Numbered from the stretch's first letter, positions 11,101 through 19,551 are shown. The stretch is 64,000 bases of DNA from an uncultured Bacteroidota bacterium (GCA_937124965.1 CAKZLB010000046.1:226776-290775); one strand, 5' to 3'. The notes: generated from the letters alone by a model not told the origin. Program-made: numbers and translations.

Positions 11101-14100
11101 ACCGTTATCCAAGTCTATCCCTGTATTGTGGGTGTTTAATCTAGCATTATTCCATTCAAATTGAAGTTGGTTATTTCCATCAAACGCAAACGAATATCCT
11201 CCACCAGAGAAATCCTCATTTGTAGGGGTCGTGGTATTAAACAAATAGAACCATAACGCATAGTAGTTCTTTCCAGAACTAAAGTAATCAAAGGTTACCG
11301 TAAAACTATCGGTCAAACTCAAGGTTGAGTCCTCCCATTCTATTTGACCATTTCCACTAAATATATCTTCAGAAGTTAATTGAACATACCCATCGCTTGC
11401 ACTGTGTGTCGCATTGTTTTTCACAGATCCTGTTATTGAGGAATTCATCGAATCTTTAACTAAATACGGACTAAAGTATGTAACCGTAGGACGGATTGCA
11501 ATTGAATCATTGGCGCAGATTGTCGTATCTGAAGGCAAGCTGACCACTGGGTACGGGTTGACTTGAACATAAACACTATCAACGTATGGGCACGCCGAAC
11601 GCATCTTAACTTTTAAGAAATCAAAAAATGTGTAACTCGTGGTAGTACTTGTATTGACTTTATTTGATTGTAAAATAACTCTAAGCTTCCTTGATGTTTT
11701 TGGGGTCGTTCTAGAATGCTCAAGATATTGCCAATCATTATTGTAGTTTTTCAACCCAGACTGATAAATGGCTAACAAATTATTATTTGCATCTAGATAC
11801 TGCAGTATAATCTGACCTTCGTCTTCATACGACGAATGCCCTTTTATAAATCCAGTAATTGAAGTTTTTGCAATCCCGGAATCTATTTCTACCGAGTCTG
11901 AAGAAATATCAATATCTTGGTATGCTTCCAATACACCCGTTGATGCGGCAGCCGAATGACTTGCATAACCAACATAACTTGAGTCTCTTGGACTGTAACT
12001 GCTCGTCCTATTCCAATTTCCCGAATTAATTGTCCAACCATAACTTGCCATGTCTTTTTCTAAACTAGCGTTCTCCAACAAATGAGGTTTATCCTGCATT
12101 TTGTAGAAATACGTACCTGTAGAATTTACCGTTATTGAGTTCGAAGAATCTCCTGTACTCCAAACTCCATCACCGTGCGACAACACAGCTGTTAACGTAA
12201 CACTATCGCCCAAGCATAAATTTGTATCGTTTTGAAGGATGTCTAAATTCGGTGCAAAAGGCACGTCAATTACAATCTCAATGGAATCTTTACTTCGGTA
12301 CTCAATTTGCTCAACGACAAGTTTTACAGTATATGACTTTTCTTCACTAGATGGTGGGTATATTACTACTGGGTTAAGCGCAGTATCCGTAAGCCCATTG
12401 TACCCAAAATCCCAGAAATAGCGGATCGAGTCCCCGCGAGAGGATGTATTCACAAATTCAATTACATTTTCAGGGCAACCTGTGTTGTAGTAAAAAGCCG
12501 CATTCGGTTGGAATATATCGACAGGATTACACGTTGTATCGGTGTTAACCTTAGCTTCGGCAGACATTTCCAGTTCACCTTTGGCACCGTCAGGGGTAAC
12601 GATTTGAACATAATAGGTTCCTTTTCGAATACAATCGAGAGTGAACGTGGTAAGTGCATTGTTGTTGCACGGACCTGAAGTCAAACTTTTACAATTCCCA
12701 TAGTATGTTCTGTATCGTATTTCGCTGGCAGTTGCATCTGTGTATTCACCAAGTTTAAACTCCAAATCTACTTTTGTTGTATCCGTATAATCAACAACAA
12801 ACCAACTTGATTTATAATCTTTAGGTCCATATAAACAACCCATATCACTACCATCCTCGCCAAAGTCCGTTCCAATTGTATGACAATCAACGAGCAATCG
12901 ATCCTTCACTAATCCTAACGAATCCAATCTTAATGGAACGGCAGTTTCACAAAAGTCTCCAGTATGAAAGTCAAAAACAAGTTGTGGGATTACATAATCA
13001 CTGCAAGCATGTTGATCACATTTATTTATTTGAATATAATAAGTCCCTGGGTTTACGCAGATGTAATATGCTGTTCCATTACTCATCAAAGACCTGTATT
13101 TATTTGAAGAACTGATTGGCGGAATTCGGGTAAGTCCACTAAGTGAGTCACCAACTGCCGTTGACCGATATACTCTAATTCGATTATTATCGTAACTCGT
13201 TCTGGTTAGTGTATTGGTGCCTGATAAATAGCTGTACAAGTAGTTATAATGTAGGAATCCCGTTGAGTCAACATCAAACTTGTACCACACCGTTCCAGCC
13301 GTTGCTGAATTTCCACAGTTGCTGTAATATGTTCGATTATAATCGGTTGAGTCTAATGTTGATCCTGCGAAATAGGTCAAATCTCCTTGATACAAACGTT
13401 GACCAGCAAGTGGTGCTGGATTATTCTTGTTTGGCGTTGAAATCCGCAAATCAAAATCGTCAAAATAGACATCGTTGTAATTGTTCGACGACTTATATAG
13501 TGCTTCTAACTGTACTCGAATTTTAACCGTTCCTGTCGGAATCGTACGGCTATCAGAAACTGATTGCCATCCACCTATGGACTTTACCCATGAACTTGTA
13601 AATTGTGAAATCACACCACCAGACGAGTTTATATATTGAAGTTTTATTCTTCCTTCGTCTGGGTTTGTTTCGTTTTTGGACTGAATGTAACCTGAAAGGC
13701 TGGATGTTGCAGATCCTGCGGCAATAAAACTTGCATACGCCGACACGTCAACGTCCTGATAAATTATCCCTGTATCTCCCTTAGATTGATACGGTTTGTA
13801 ATACGCCCAAACGTGCCCTCCGCTAACTGGCGTAACATCACTTCTATTATACGTCCAACTCCCACTTGTACTAGTCCAACCAGTTGTGGCGTCAAACCCA
13901 CCATTAACCAAGAGGTTTGCATCATTCAACCCATTAATGTCATTCGCTGTTGAGTAATAGTCAAACTCTGTGTCTGGAATATATAGACTATCGTATTTTA
14001 TCTCTAACCAAATATTATGGTTTAAGTTGGGAGATTGACGTTGGTTGTAATAATTCGTTGTTTCTACTAAAACATAATAGCGTCGCGGTTTTACTTTTTC

Positions 14101-17100
14101 ACACGATGAGATGGCAAACGTGGCAGACAAGTCAGACGTATAGTAGCAATACGTATAGTCACGGTCAACATAAGTTAATCCATCATTTTTAGTTGAGTCA
14201 ATTTTGCCGGAAGATTTTAAAGATGCTAAACTTAAACTTCCGTCTTCGTCAGATTCATAAATTGCAAAACGCACAGATTGGTTTAAGCCATTGATGAGAT
14301 TTGACGTGTTCCCTTTTAAATCAACCGTTACGTTACCACGACCTTCAACCACAAAGCTGTACCACAAGTTCCGTCTTACAGGACTACCCCAAGGATAATA
14401 CGTTGTGTTATCGCTGTATCGATAACTGCTTGAGTCATAAAGAAAATAACCTGCATTTGTATCCTTTGAGTAGACATATGGACTCACATGACCGTAACAT
14501 CCTACTTCGGTTGGGTCGGTTCGTTGTGCGCCGGTTCTGCATGTAATCATGTCATGACTGGCAGGTAAACTTGTGTCTTTAGGATGAAAGTCACCTATTT
14601 TACCATCATAAAACGAGCTATTACCAGGTATTTTTCCAAAATCGTACGCATTAGAAGCATGATCAAATCTCGAGTCTGCCACGCTATCCATATGTAAAAC
14701 CGGCTGCACGGTAGCTCGTGTTCCAGCGGTTCTTTTACAATAATATACCACTGAATAGGTGCCAGCTAGTAAATTACAAAAAGCTATATAGTTTGCATCA
14801 TAATTACAGTCTTGTATTGGTGTTGCGGTAGCTAGCTTAGCTGAATCCTTTCGTACGTCAAAGTCGTACAACTTAACATCCCATGTCCCGCCAGACTTAT
14901 TGGCATAAATGCGCACATATGCATCTTTAGCAGTTGTGAAAGTATAATAAACAATATCAGTTGTGTTGGTATCGCAAAGTGTTGACTTCGGATGATGATT
15001 CAATGGCGTATCCAAATCACATTCTAAAATTTCTTTTGGGAATGTGTACTTTGCTAAATTTAAGTACATTCCACTAATCGCACTGTAGTTCGTATCGTAG
15101 CTTAATGACTTGTTGCCATTTACTAAACTATCAATAAAAGCCGCTTTTGAGGGACGGTAAAATTTAGGTGGAGTAATTGAACTAGCTCGTGTCGTAATAG
15201 TAATATTATGCGGATACTGAAAAAGTCCAGTACTATTACCTGATTGATACCTATTTGCCGAATCATAGTCTATGTCCCAATCGTTGCTTACCACGACGGT
15301 ATACCAGCCCGCTTCTAAAGGCTTACAATCAGAAGTTGTTCTGTAATATCCTGTACATGACCAATCTAAACCGTCGTCATACAGTTTTAACCCCGACTTA
15401 CCGTTTCGTATGTCTCCAGAAAACAATGAAAACCTAGCGCCTCCATAATGGTAAGGATAGTACCCAACATTGATTGTCGTAACAGCAGTACTGTCTAAGT
15501 AAAACACACGGTAAGCATTTCGCTTCCCACAATACTGACCATCTATGGTGTCTGGATTTACATTGCAATTAAAGGTATCTACTTCTCCTGTGTACGTACC
15601 ATACGAAGTTATGGAGTCAATAAATTGTGCCTTCGAATAGGTGTTAAATTTACGTTTGGCACTATAAAACTGAAACCTTGGTGTTTCTGTCCTAGATATT
15701 CCAATACTATCAAAATATGAGACTAGCGTATATGTTCCCGGTTCAAGACAACCTGAAGCTGCTGATGTAGATTGAGCAAAACAGTCTGAATGTGCTGTCA
15801 GACCAGTCAAAGTATCTGGATATCCGCTAACAGATTGTGTTGAACGCAATGCTAAAGCGTCTCCTTTATAAATTCTATGCCAAGCGTTGTAATCATAGTA
15901 AGGATAGCCACGATACACCGTTTGCCAACTACTCATATACAACATTCCACTATCCGCTAAACCATCATTATCCGCATCACCAATGACAAAGGTTCGGTAC
16001 ATTGCCTTTTTATATGCTGAATCACAAATTTCTAGCGGACGCACAGCATCATTACACGAAATAGTATCAATTTGCCCGTTAACGGTAGTGTACTTAGGCA
16101 AATCATTTAAACTGTAAATGGAATCTCCTTCTCCAACATTGGTTAAGGCAAATCGATTTGCCACTGGTAAACGACTTTGATTTAGGTTGAACTTGTAGTC
16201 TCCTCCAAGATGCATGCTTCCAGAGCATGGCCAGTTTGAGTAATCTCGTACTGTGTCTGTTCCTAATAGCTGTATAGTATACTTACCTGGCTCCAAGCAA
16301 TCAACTGTGTATGTTCCATTTCCTGTTGCTTTGATTAATACATTGTTTGTGTCTATTCCTGTGCAACTTGACGTAACTGTGTCCTTAAATAAGCGAAACG
16401 CTAGCTGTTGATATCGTTTGTAATTGCCGTTGCTACCATAGGTCGCTTGCACGGATAATTTTGACTGTTGATCTAGGGTAAACTCATACCATTGAGCCAT
16501 GTTGTAATCATACCCCCCGATTGCGATTGACGTTGAATTAGCATTCCCACATGTATTCTGAGTGATGTAAGAACCACAGGAAAAACCCGTATTAAATGAG
16601 TTGTTACCACGAATAATTCCAAGGTCTTTAGCATAACTAGAGTTAGGTTGATATCTGCCAGAATCATACTGTGATGTTTGATCTGAAATTCGAAACCGCA
16701 TGGTTTTAATTAAATCCTTGTGATACAGAAGCTGAACGGAATATGTTTCACCAGAATCAAACAAACATTTGTAGTCTCTTACAATTTCACTGCAATTAGT
16801 GTAACACGTATTTGCGGCTCTCCAGTCGCTATACATTGAGTCTAACAGTTGTAAACTTCCTCCACCTCGAGAATCCCCTTTAAACAATCGAAACGCCACT
16901 GTATCCGTGGTAGAGCAACCACTTTTATGACTCAGTTTTAGTTGTGTGTTGTCATGATCTCGATTTGCCTTAAAAACAAACCATGCGCTTTGATTGTACG
17001 CTAAATAGTTTGAACCAAGATCTTTAAAAAATTCTGTGGAATCACTTATCGTATAACACCCCATCTCGTAGTCGACATAGGCAGACTGCGACCCATATTT

Positions 17101-17715
17101 TCCAACTATTTGGTCTCCAAAATCATAAGCGCTGTCTTGATCATCGTATTCCGCATTAACTACCGCAGGGTATTGATGAGGGTATATGGTGGTAATCTCC
17201 AAATAGACTTTTCCCATGGCGCGAGCCTTGGAACTTACCTGAACTAAATACCAACCTGGATCCATACATGGGTGAAATGAACTTCCAAATTGATTTAAGG
17301 TCGTCAGTTTTGCATTTGTTGCCGCTGTAGATGCGGGAAGACATTGATCTGTTAAGTATGTGGTGAATCCAACATCCTTCGTTGCAATGGCGTTGGCATT
17401 CTGCTTTAATTCTATATTAACCCCGCGACGCGCCGGAATATAAAATTTAAACCAAATGGTTTTTTTATCATTTCCAGAGGAGACTAAAGACGAGTGAAAA
17501 TATTCTCCAACTTGAAGAGTTGCACTATCTATGTTTATTGAATCACTTTGGAACGTCCCTATGGAAAACCCTCCGGTACCTAACCCAATTTCTATGGCAT
17601 TCTGGCAACTGTCGTTTTGTGGAAGCTGAGCGAAAACATCGCCTGCTAAAAAAATGCTACTGCTAAAAAGTAAAACTCTATAAAGGTATTTTAAATAGTA
17701 CTTCAAACGACACAA
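5170..17715 (-). CDS. giant secreted repeat protein (4181 aa) with T9SS type B (CHU_C) sorting domain
   Basis: Very large surface protein, likely adhesive. Order of parts: a signal peptide (about 1-29, ending GDVFA); nine related modules of 130-220 residues (about 30-1720), each with a [W/Y]xxF-type strand, paired cysteines and a late [P/A]GxYx[V/I/L] strand; a carbohydrate-binding-like insert (about 1265-1425, starting LLVNGGFDATTGW); PKD (about 1730-1870); a second carbohydrate-binding-like insert (about 1875-2040); a LamG/L-type-lectin-like domain (about 2090-2260); about 21 tandem 75-78-residue repeats (about 2325-3932); two PKD domains; and a gliding-motility-type C-terminal domain (about 4093-4181, FIPNAISPNGDGNNDVFKV, then FNRWGERIFES). 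There is no ATG near the signal peptide. The start is TTG at 17715 or, equally possible, TTG at 17706 (MKYYLKYLYR). No enzyme motif is seen. Confidence 0.9.
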   Translation of the reverse strand: MCRLKYYLKYLYRVLLFSSSIFLAGDVFAQLPQNDSCQNAIEIGLGTGGFSIGTFQSDSINIDSATLQVGEYFHSSLVSSGNDKKTIWFKFYIPARRGVNIELKQNANAIATKDVGFTTYLTDQCLPASTAATNAKLTTLNQFGSSFHPCMDPGWYLVQVSSKARAMGKVYLEITTIYPHQYPAVVNAEYDDQDSAYDFGDQIVGKYGSQSAYVDYEMGCYTISDSTEFFKDLGSNYLAYNQSAWFVFKANRDHDNTQLKLSHKSGCSTTDTVAFRLFKGDSRGGGSLQLLDSMYSDWRAANTCYTNCSEIVRDYKCLFDSGETYSVQLLYHKDLIKTMRFRISDQTSQYDSGRYQPNSSYAKDLGIIRGNNSFNTGFSCGSYITQNTCGNANSTSIAIGGYDYNMAQWYEFTLDQQSKLSVQATYGSNGNYKRYQQLAFRLFKDTVTSSCTGIDTNNVLIKATGNGTYTVDCLEPGKYTIQLLGTDTVRDYSNWPCSGSMHLGGDYKFNLNQSRLPVANRFALTNVGEGDSIYSLNDLPKYTTVNGQIDTISCNDAVRPLEICDSAYKKAMYRTFVIGDADNDGLADSGMLYMSSWQTVYRGYPYYDYNAWHRIYKGDALALRSTQSVSGYPDTLTGLTAHSDCFAQSTSAASGCLEPGTYTLVSYFDSIGISRTETPRFQFYSAKRKFNTYSKAQFIDSITSYGTYTGEVDTFNCNVNPDTIDGQYCGKRNAYRVFYLDSTAVTTINVGYYPYHYGGARFSLFSGDIRNGKSGLKLYDDGLDWSCTGYYRTTSDCKPLEAGWYTVVVSNDWDIDYDSANRYQSGNSTGLFQYPHNITITTRASSITPPKFYRPSKAAFIDSLVNGNKSLSYDTNYSAISGMYLNLAKYTFPKEILECDLDTPLNHHPKSTLCDTNTTDIVYYTFTTAKDAYVRIYANKSGGTWDVKLYDFDVRKDSAKLATATPIQDCNYDANYIAFCNLLAGTYSVVYYCKRTAGTRATVQPVLHMDSVADSRFDHASNAYDFGKIPGNSSFYDGKIGDFHPKDTSLPASHDMITCRTGAQRTDPTEVGCYGHVSPYVYSKDTNAGYFLYDSSSYRYSDNTTYYPWGSPVRRNLWYSFVVEGRGNVTVDLKGNTSNLINGLNQSVRFAIYESDEDGSLSLASLKSSGKIDSTKNDGLTYVDRDYTYCYYTSDLSATFAISSCEKVKPRRYYVLVETTNYYNQRQSPNLNHNIWLEIKYDSLYIPDTEFDYYSTANDINGLNDANLLVNGGFDATTGWTSTSGSWTYNRSDVTPVSGGHVWAYYKPYQSKGDTGIIYQDVDVSAYASFIAAGSATSSLSGYIQSKNETNPDEGRIKLQYINSSGGVISQFTSSWVKSIGGWQSVSDSRTIPTGTVKIRVQLEALYKSSNNYNDVYFDDFDLRISTPNKNNPAPLAGQRLYQGDLTYFAGSTLDSTDYNRTYYSNCGNSATAGTVWYKFDVDSTGFLHYNYLYSYLSGTNTLTRTSYDNNRIRVYRSTAVGDSLSGLTRIPPISSSNKYRSLMSNGTAYYICVNPGTYYIQINKCDQHACSDYVIPQLVFDFHTGDFCETAVPLRLDSLGLVKDRLLVDCHTIGTDFGEDGSDMGCLYGPKDYKSSWFVVDYTDTTKVDLEFKLGEYTDATASEIRYRTYYGNCKSLTSGPCNNNALTTFTLDCIRKGTYYVQIVTPDGAKGELEMSAEAKVNTDTTCNPVDIFQPNAAFYYNTGCPENVIEFVNTSSRGDSIRYFWDFGYNGLTDTALNPVVIYPPSSEEKSYTVKLVVEQIEYRSKDSIEIVIDVPFAPNLDILQNDTNLCLGDSVTLTAVLSHGDGVWSTGDSSNSITVNSTGTYFYKMQDKPHLLENASLEKDMASYGWTINSGNWNRTSSYSPRDSSYVGYASHSAAASTGVLEAYQDIDISSDSVEIDSGIAKTSITGFIKGHSSYEDEGQIILQYLDANNNLLAIYQSGLKNYNNDWQYLEHSRTTPKTSRKLRVILQSNKVNTSTTTSYTFFDFLKVKMRSACPYVDSVYVQVNPYPVVSLPSDTTICANDSIAIRPTVTYFSPYLVKDSMNSSITGSVKNNATHSASDGYVQLTSEDIFSGNGQIEWEDSTLSLTDSFTVTFDYFSSGKNYYALWFYLFNTTTPTNEDFSGGGYSFAFDGNNQLQFEWNNARLNTHNTGIDLDNGGWHNVKIYYRNQYVEIYIDGVLYLSYTDGITRTQTGFKFGVGARSYYNNAYRLKNFQLSKNNSELVVITPQSERQYNYTWSDASSDSVKYLSPIQKLVVSVVDGFGCESNTDSIEVTQFPKIDSLFTSDENICSLLDSFTLTKPDTNGYFYGNNAVDSTGLVVVDSASFGSNSVYFSVIDTNGCLALDTGFFIVDSIPTLVFNPVDTLCKNDSSVQLVVNHTDGYYFGGIYVDSSGLFTPSLTNQSVNRVYYKTYSTDCEAIDSIDIVVDTIPSASIIPAGPFCENDTIFQLYPVSATSGLFTQGAYIDSTGKFDPSIALAGSHTVYYTTTNGSGCSNTDSIIVVVDSTPDASIRPAGPFCENSGVQVLQPIGSTSGTFIKTAYLDSLGNFNPSIANTGTHLAQYAITDGNGCSNTDSTYITVDSIPSVSISSNQPYCVNSAKDTLIGLINSGGSFSGGAYIDTAGVFNPFVAQKGSHKVYYTFTDGNGCVAVDSAVIQVDTTTPVTINTTSPYCLNDTVSKLTASPFLGGYFSGGTYIDSAGNFNPSIAGQGSHSINFTQTNGKGCITYASTVIYVDSLPSATLVQPSDLCLNDDSIKITALFSGGRFVATAYNDTSGWFNPAYSGIGSHEVVYERENGSGCIGRDTVFVRVDSLPNAAISASGPYCENDSIQIITGSVNTFGKFVQTSYLDTNGRFNPKIALAGKHKAVYKVTDGNGCSNKDSIVISVDSLPNAAINPAGPFCVNDTVQRINTVSNGGTFTPTTYIDSNGYFNPYSATPGNHKVIYTIQNANGCSASDSLFVTVDTLPDASIQSAGPFCENAGIQTIRPVTNSGGTFGKTAYIDSSGKFDPFIAKAGSHIITYTFTDNNGCTSADTTIVTVDSLPNASVQPAGPFCLNAGVQTILAAVNTGGKFRPLPYIDSAGRFDPMIADVGAHKIYYSYTDGNGCSNADTTIVTVDSLPNASIIDPGSICQNAGVQVIKPELSGGKFITASYLDTAGNFDPQIAGVGSFTIFYEITNTAGCIGLDSISVIVDSIPNATINALKVCENADTIRLTTEVVGGKFIQTAYLDTTGLFNPTIAKNGNHKVFYSYTDGKGCSNIDSNTVIVDTIPDARIAQAGPFCFNSGVKTLAAVVSAGGEFGPLPYIDSAGRFDPMIADVGNHKIYYSYTDGNGCSNTDSSSIRVDSLPNASIKDPGAICQNGGIQLIEPEIVGGKFVATTYIDTAGNFDPQIAGIGSHRIYYEINDGAGCSGLDSLEIRVDSIPNAAINPMKVCENADTMRLIPVVAGGRFVETTYLDSNGLFDPAIAKAGTHWVYYQNEDGNGCLNIDSNTVVVDSIPNAAIKPAGPFCPNAGNQVIQPENLIGGKFIASTVIDTNGVFRPIIAGTGDHKIYYQLTDGNGCWAMDSAIIKVDSFPNAAIIPAGPFCKNDTIQLLESVVAGDGRFSSTSYLDTSGNFNPTVADVGLHKIFYTATDGNGCSNIDSTTIQVDSIPNAQIAPAGPFCENGGIQTISALFNSIGSFRVETYLTSTGTFDPKIAASGQHWVLYSVLDGNGCSNKDSLQITVDTIPDASIVAAGPFCVNDLPQQLVAQTNSGGAFSGNGTSATGLFEPGIATSGNHRIYYSFTDGNTCLSTDSIQVIVNDNPDATITPINPLCLNDNPVQIIPNSMGGLFSGGQYVSSAGLFTPEDAVIGTNKVVYSLTNASNCSASDSIEVEVLSLPTNTILLNPHEGCEPLPVFISTEKVGNEDSVSWYILGQFENDQYNFSKTFDKGLYPIQLRVFGTNGCDITKDTSIDVFPKPTASFNYSPTDIYLSNPLVTFKDLSVLNIVAWDWNFGDFESSTNQNPKHAYTEGGEYPVTLVVENDKGCLDTTQQTLIVNDELLVFIPNAISPNGDGNNDVFKVVGLGYENIIIQIFNRWGERIFESEDFKQWDGTYMGEKVQMGSYVYIMTITDLRGMKHHKKGEISIIR
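7069..7752 (-). repeat. 684-bp higher-order repeat, second copy
   Basis: Three consecutive units of 77, 76 and 75 residues (228 codons) that match, class by class, the three units at 7753-8436. Diagnostic strings are LPYIDSAGRFDPMIADVG in unit one, ICQN with TAGNFDPQIAG in unit two, and KVCENADT with NIDSNTV in unit three. The unit classes alternate in the same order in both copies. Confidence 0.85.
7753..8436 (-). repeat. 684-bp higher-order repeat, first copy
   Basis: First copy (in the reading direction of the gene) of the three-unit block. It has the same length as 7069-7752 and the same succession of 77-, 76- and 75-residue units, which points to a duplication of 684 bp rather than independent single-unit growth. 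Confidence 0.85.
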
Positions 17716-17774
17716 ATACGTTGTTTGTACAAAGTAAGGAATAAGATTTAATTATTTCTAGTTAATAGTTGGGA

Positions 17775-18695
17775 TTATAGCGACTCACGAAAGAAGTTTT
17801 TCTCAAAATCCTCAAGAGCGTGCTGTCGTTTGAGTGAAAACCTTTCCGATGCAGCAGTATTTTCGTTTAATATCTTATGACCAAGCAATGATGAAACACG
17901 CTTCCACTCATCAAGCATAGCTTTAGTCTCGTCATCTAAAAATGTTTCAACAAATCGTTCCCATACATAATCAATGGCTAATTGGTTTGGATGAATTAAG
18001 TCTCTTTCAAAAAAACGATAATCCCGCAACTCATCATTTACAATTTCATACGAAGGAAAATAAGATGCATTTGTATGATTTGACACAAGTTCATCAACCG
18101 CAATTAATAAAGTAGCTTTATTCCTGTTGTTTTCTATCAACCCATATTTGGTATATCGAACCGGACTAACTGTGAAGATAAATTTATTTGACTTGAACTT
18201 TTCTAGTATTGCGTCAAATCGTTTTACAATATCGTTTACATGCAATCTTTCTTGTTTAAACTTTGAGGCAGGTAGTTTATGACAATTTGCAACAACTTCC
18301 CCACTGTAACTATATGTCGTTGCAGTCCCAAAGGTTATTGCAATAGATGTCCCTTCCGTTTGGAGTGCATTGTCGAACAGACTTTTTTCTTCGTGAATCT
18401 TGCTTAATACAGCTTCTTTATTTGGATTCGAGAATCGGCCATGATGATTCCAAGAGTGCCATAAGTCATTGTAATAAATCAGATCACTATCCTCGTGATT
18501 TGACGATTGGTTGAAAACGTTGGCTATTGAAATTGGGTTGTACAGTATTCCGTTTGGATTAGAAACGACGGTGAATCTATTTTCAATAAGTTTTTGGGCA
18601 ACAGATTCTGCAAAACATGACCCCAGAGTTATGATTGGATTCCTATAGTTTATAAGAACGTCAGGTGTAAATGTAAAATCAAGTTTAAACAGCAT
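17775..18695 (-). CDS. GSCFA domain protein
   Basis: Protein of 306 residues, named after its N-terminal motif, here LGSCFAESVAQKL (about residues 25-37). The family is SGNH-hydrolase-like, and the conserved late block ERDLIHPNQLAIDYVWERF is also present, as is TVSPVRY in the middle. Activity in this family is not established; by fold analogy it may be an esterase or acyltransferase. No signal peptide is seen, so it is presumably cytoplasmic. It lies 59 bases upstream of the giant surface-protein gene on the same strand, and a terminator hairpin separates it from the lipoprotein gene upstream, so its own promoter must lie in the short space at about 18696-18710 or transcription must read through that terminator. 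Confidence 0.85.
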   Translation of the reverse strand: MLFKLDFTFTPDVLINYRNPIITLGSCFAESVAQKLIENRFTVVSNPNGILYNPISIANVFNQSSNHEDSDLIYYNDLWHSWNHHGRFSNPNKEAVLSKIHEEKSLFDNALQTEGTSIAITFGTATTYSYSGEVVANCHKLPASKFKQERLHVNDIVKRFDAILEKFKSNKFIFTVSPVRYTKYGLIENNRNKATLLIAVDELVSNHTNASYFPSYEIVNDELRDYRFFERDLIHPNQLAIDYVWERFVETFLDDETKAMLDEWKRVSSLLGHKILNENTAASERFSLKRQHALEDFEKNFFRESL

Positions 18696-18710
18696 ACCTA
18701 CAAAAATAAA

Positions 18711-18745
18711 GGCCTTCTATCATTTGATAGAAGGCCTTTGCTAGT
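18711..18745 (-). terminator. Rho-independent terminator after lipoprotein gene
   Basis: GGCCTTCTATCA at 18711-18722 pairs with TGATAGAAGGCC at 18725-18736. Read on the minus strand, it is followed by a TTTATTTTTG tail, so it ends transcription from the gene at 18760-19551. Confidence 0.85.
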
Positions 18746-18759
18746 TTATTAAAACTTAC

Positions 18760-19551
18760 TTATTCGCAAGTGTAAGTCATTGCTATATTTAGAGTCTCCC
18801 CTAAAGCATTCATTGATCCTTTCGTAGGATAATTATCACTGTTGTACTCGTACGTTGCAGTTATTGGTAATTCTAAATCTTCATTACCAATTGTTGCTGC
18901 ATTAATATTGTTTTTAGTTAAAGACAACATATCTGTAAAGTCCATCAAATAAGAAGGGATACCATAAAATGGGTTAATCTTATCGTCAACTGCTTTAATT
19001 TTATAGGTAGTGTATTCGTCATCACCATCTAAGTCACCGTCTTCATCCGAATCAACAGTCTCTGTGAATTCTTGTAATCTACCATCGGCATATGTGTATT
19101 CGATACCAGACCAAAGCACATCAGCCATGTCCTCTTTGTAGAAATTATCAACCATCATTAGTGTACCATCTGTGTTCCACTTAATGTTATAATATTCATA
19201 CACTTCACCATCTTCAGACACATCTACTCGAGAAACCTTGTCGCCATCGTACACAATCGTGTAGGTAACAATGTCTCCATCCCAATCTTCAACGATTTCG
19301 GTAAGTTTACCACCTTCATAGTTGTAGTTGTAAGTTGTAGTTTCTCCATCTGATTCTTCAACAACTTTTGTGATATTATCACCATCCCAAGTGTACATTA
19401 CCGTTCCATCTTCATCAGATGTAGATGCAATTTTACAATTTTTTGTAGTACCTTCTCCTGGTACTGGATCCGTTGTGTCGTCGTTACACGCACCTAAGAA
19501 CAGCATGCTACATACTGCCCCCATTAAGACTAATTTTTTTACGTTTTTCAT
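18760..19551 (-). CDS. hypothetical acidic lipoprotein
   Basis: Lipoprotein of 263 residues with a signal peptide and lipobox (LFLGAC, lipidated Cys22), followed by a short acidic and glycine/threonine linker. The mature part is a run of beta-strand repeats of the kind YTWDGDNITKVVEESDG and YDGDKVSRVDVSEDG, like those of Bacteroidota YD/RHS-like or DUF4595-type lipoproteins. It is very acidic, with a D/E-rich stretch (DSDEDGDLDGDDE) that could bind calcium. No enzymatic motif is seen. It is probably exposed in the outer membrane. It is a single-gene unit with its own terminator downstream. Confidence 0.75.
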   Translation of the reverse strand: MKNVKKLVLMGAVCSMLFLGACNDDTTDPVPGEGTTKNCKIASTSDEDGTVMYTWDGDNITKVVEESDGETTTYNYNYEGGKLTEIVEDWDGDIVTYTIVYDGDKVSRVDVSEDGEVYEYYNIKWNTDGTLMMVDNFYKEDMADVLWSGIEYTYADGRLQEFTETVDSDEDGDLDGDDEYTTYKIKAVDDKINPFYGIPSYLMDFTDMLSLTKNNINAATIGNEDLELPITATYEYNSDNYPTKGSMNALGETLNIAMTYTCE

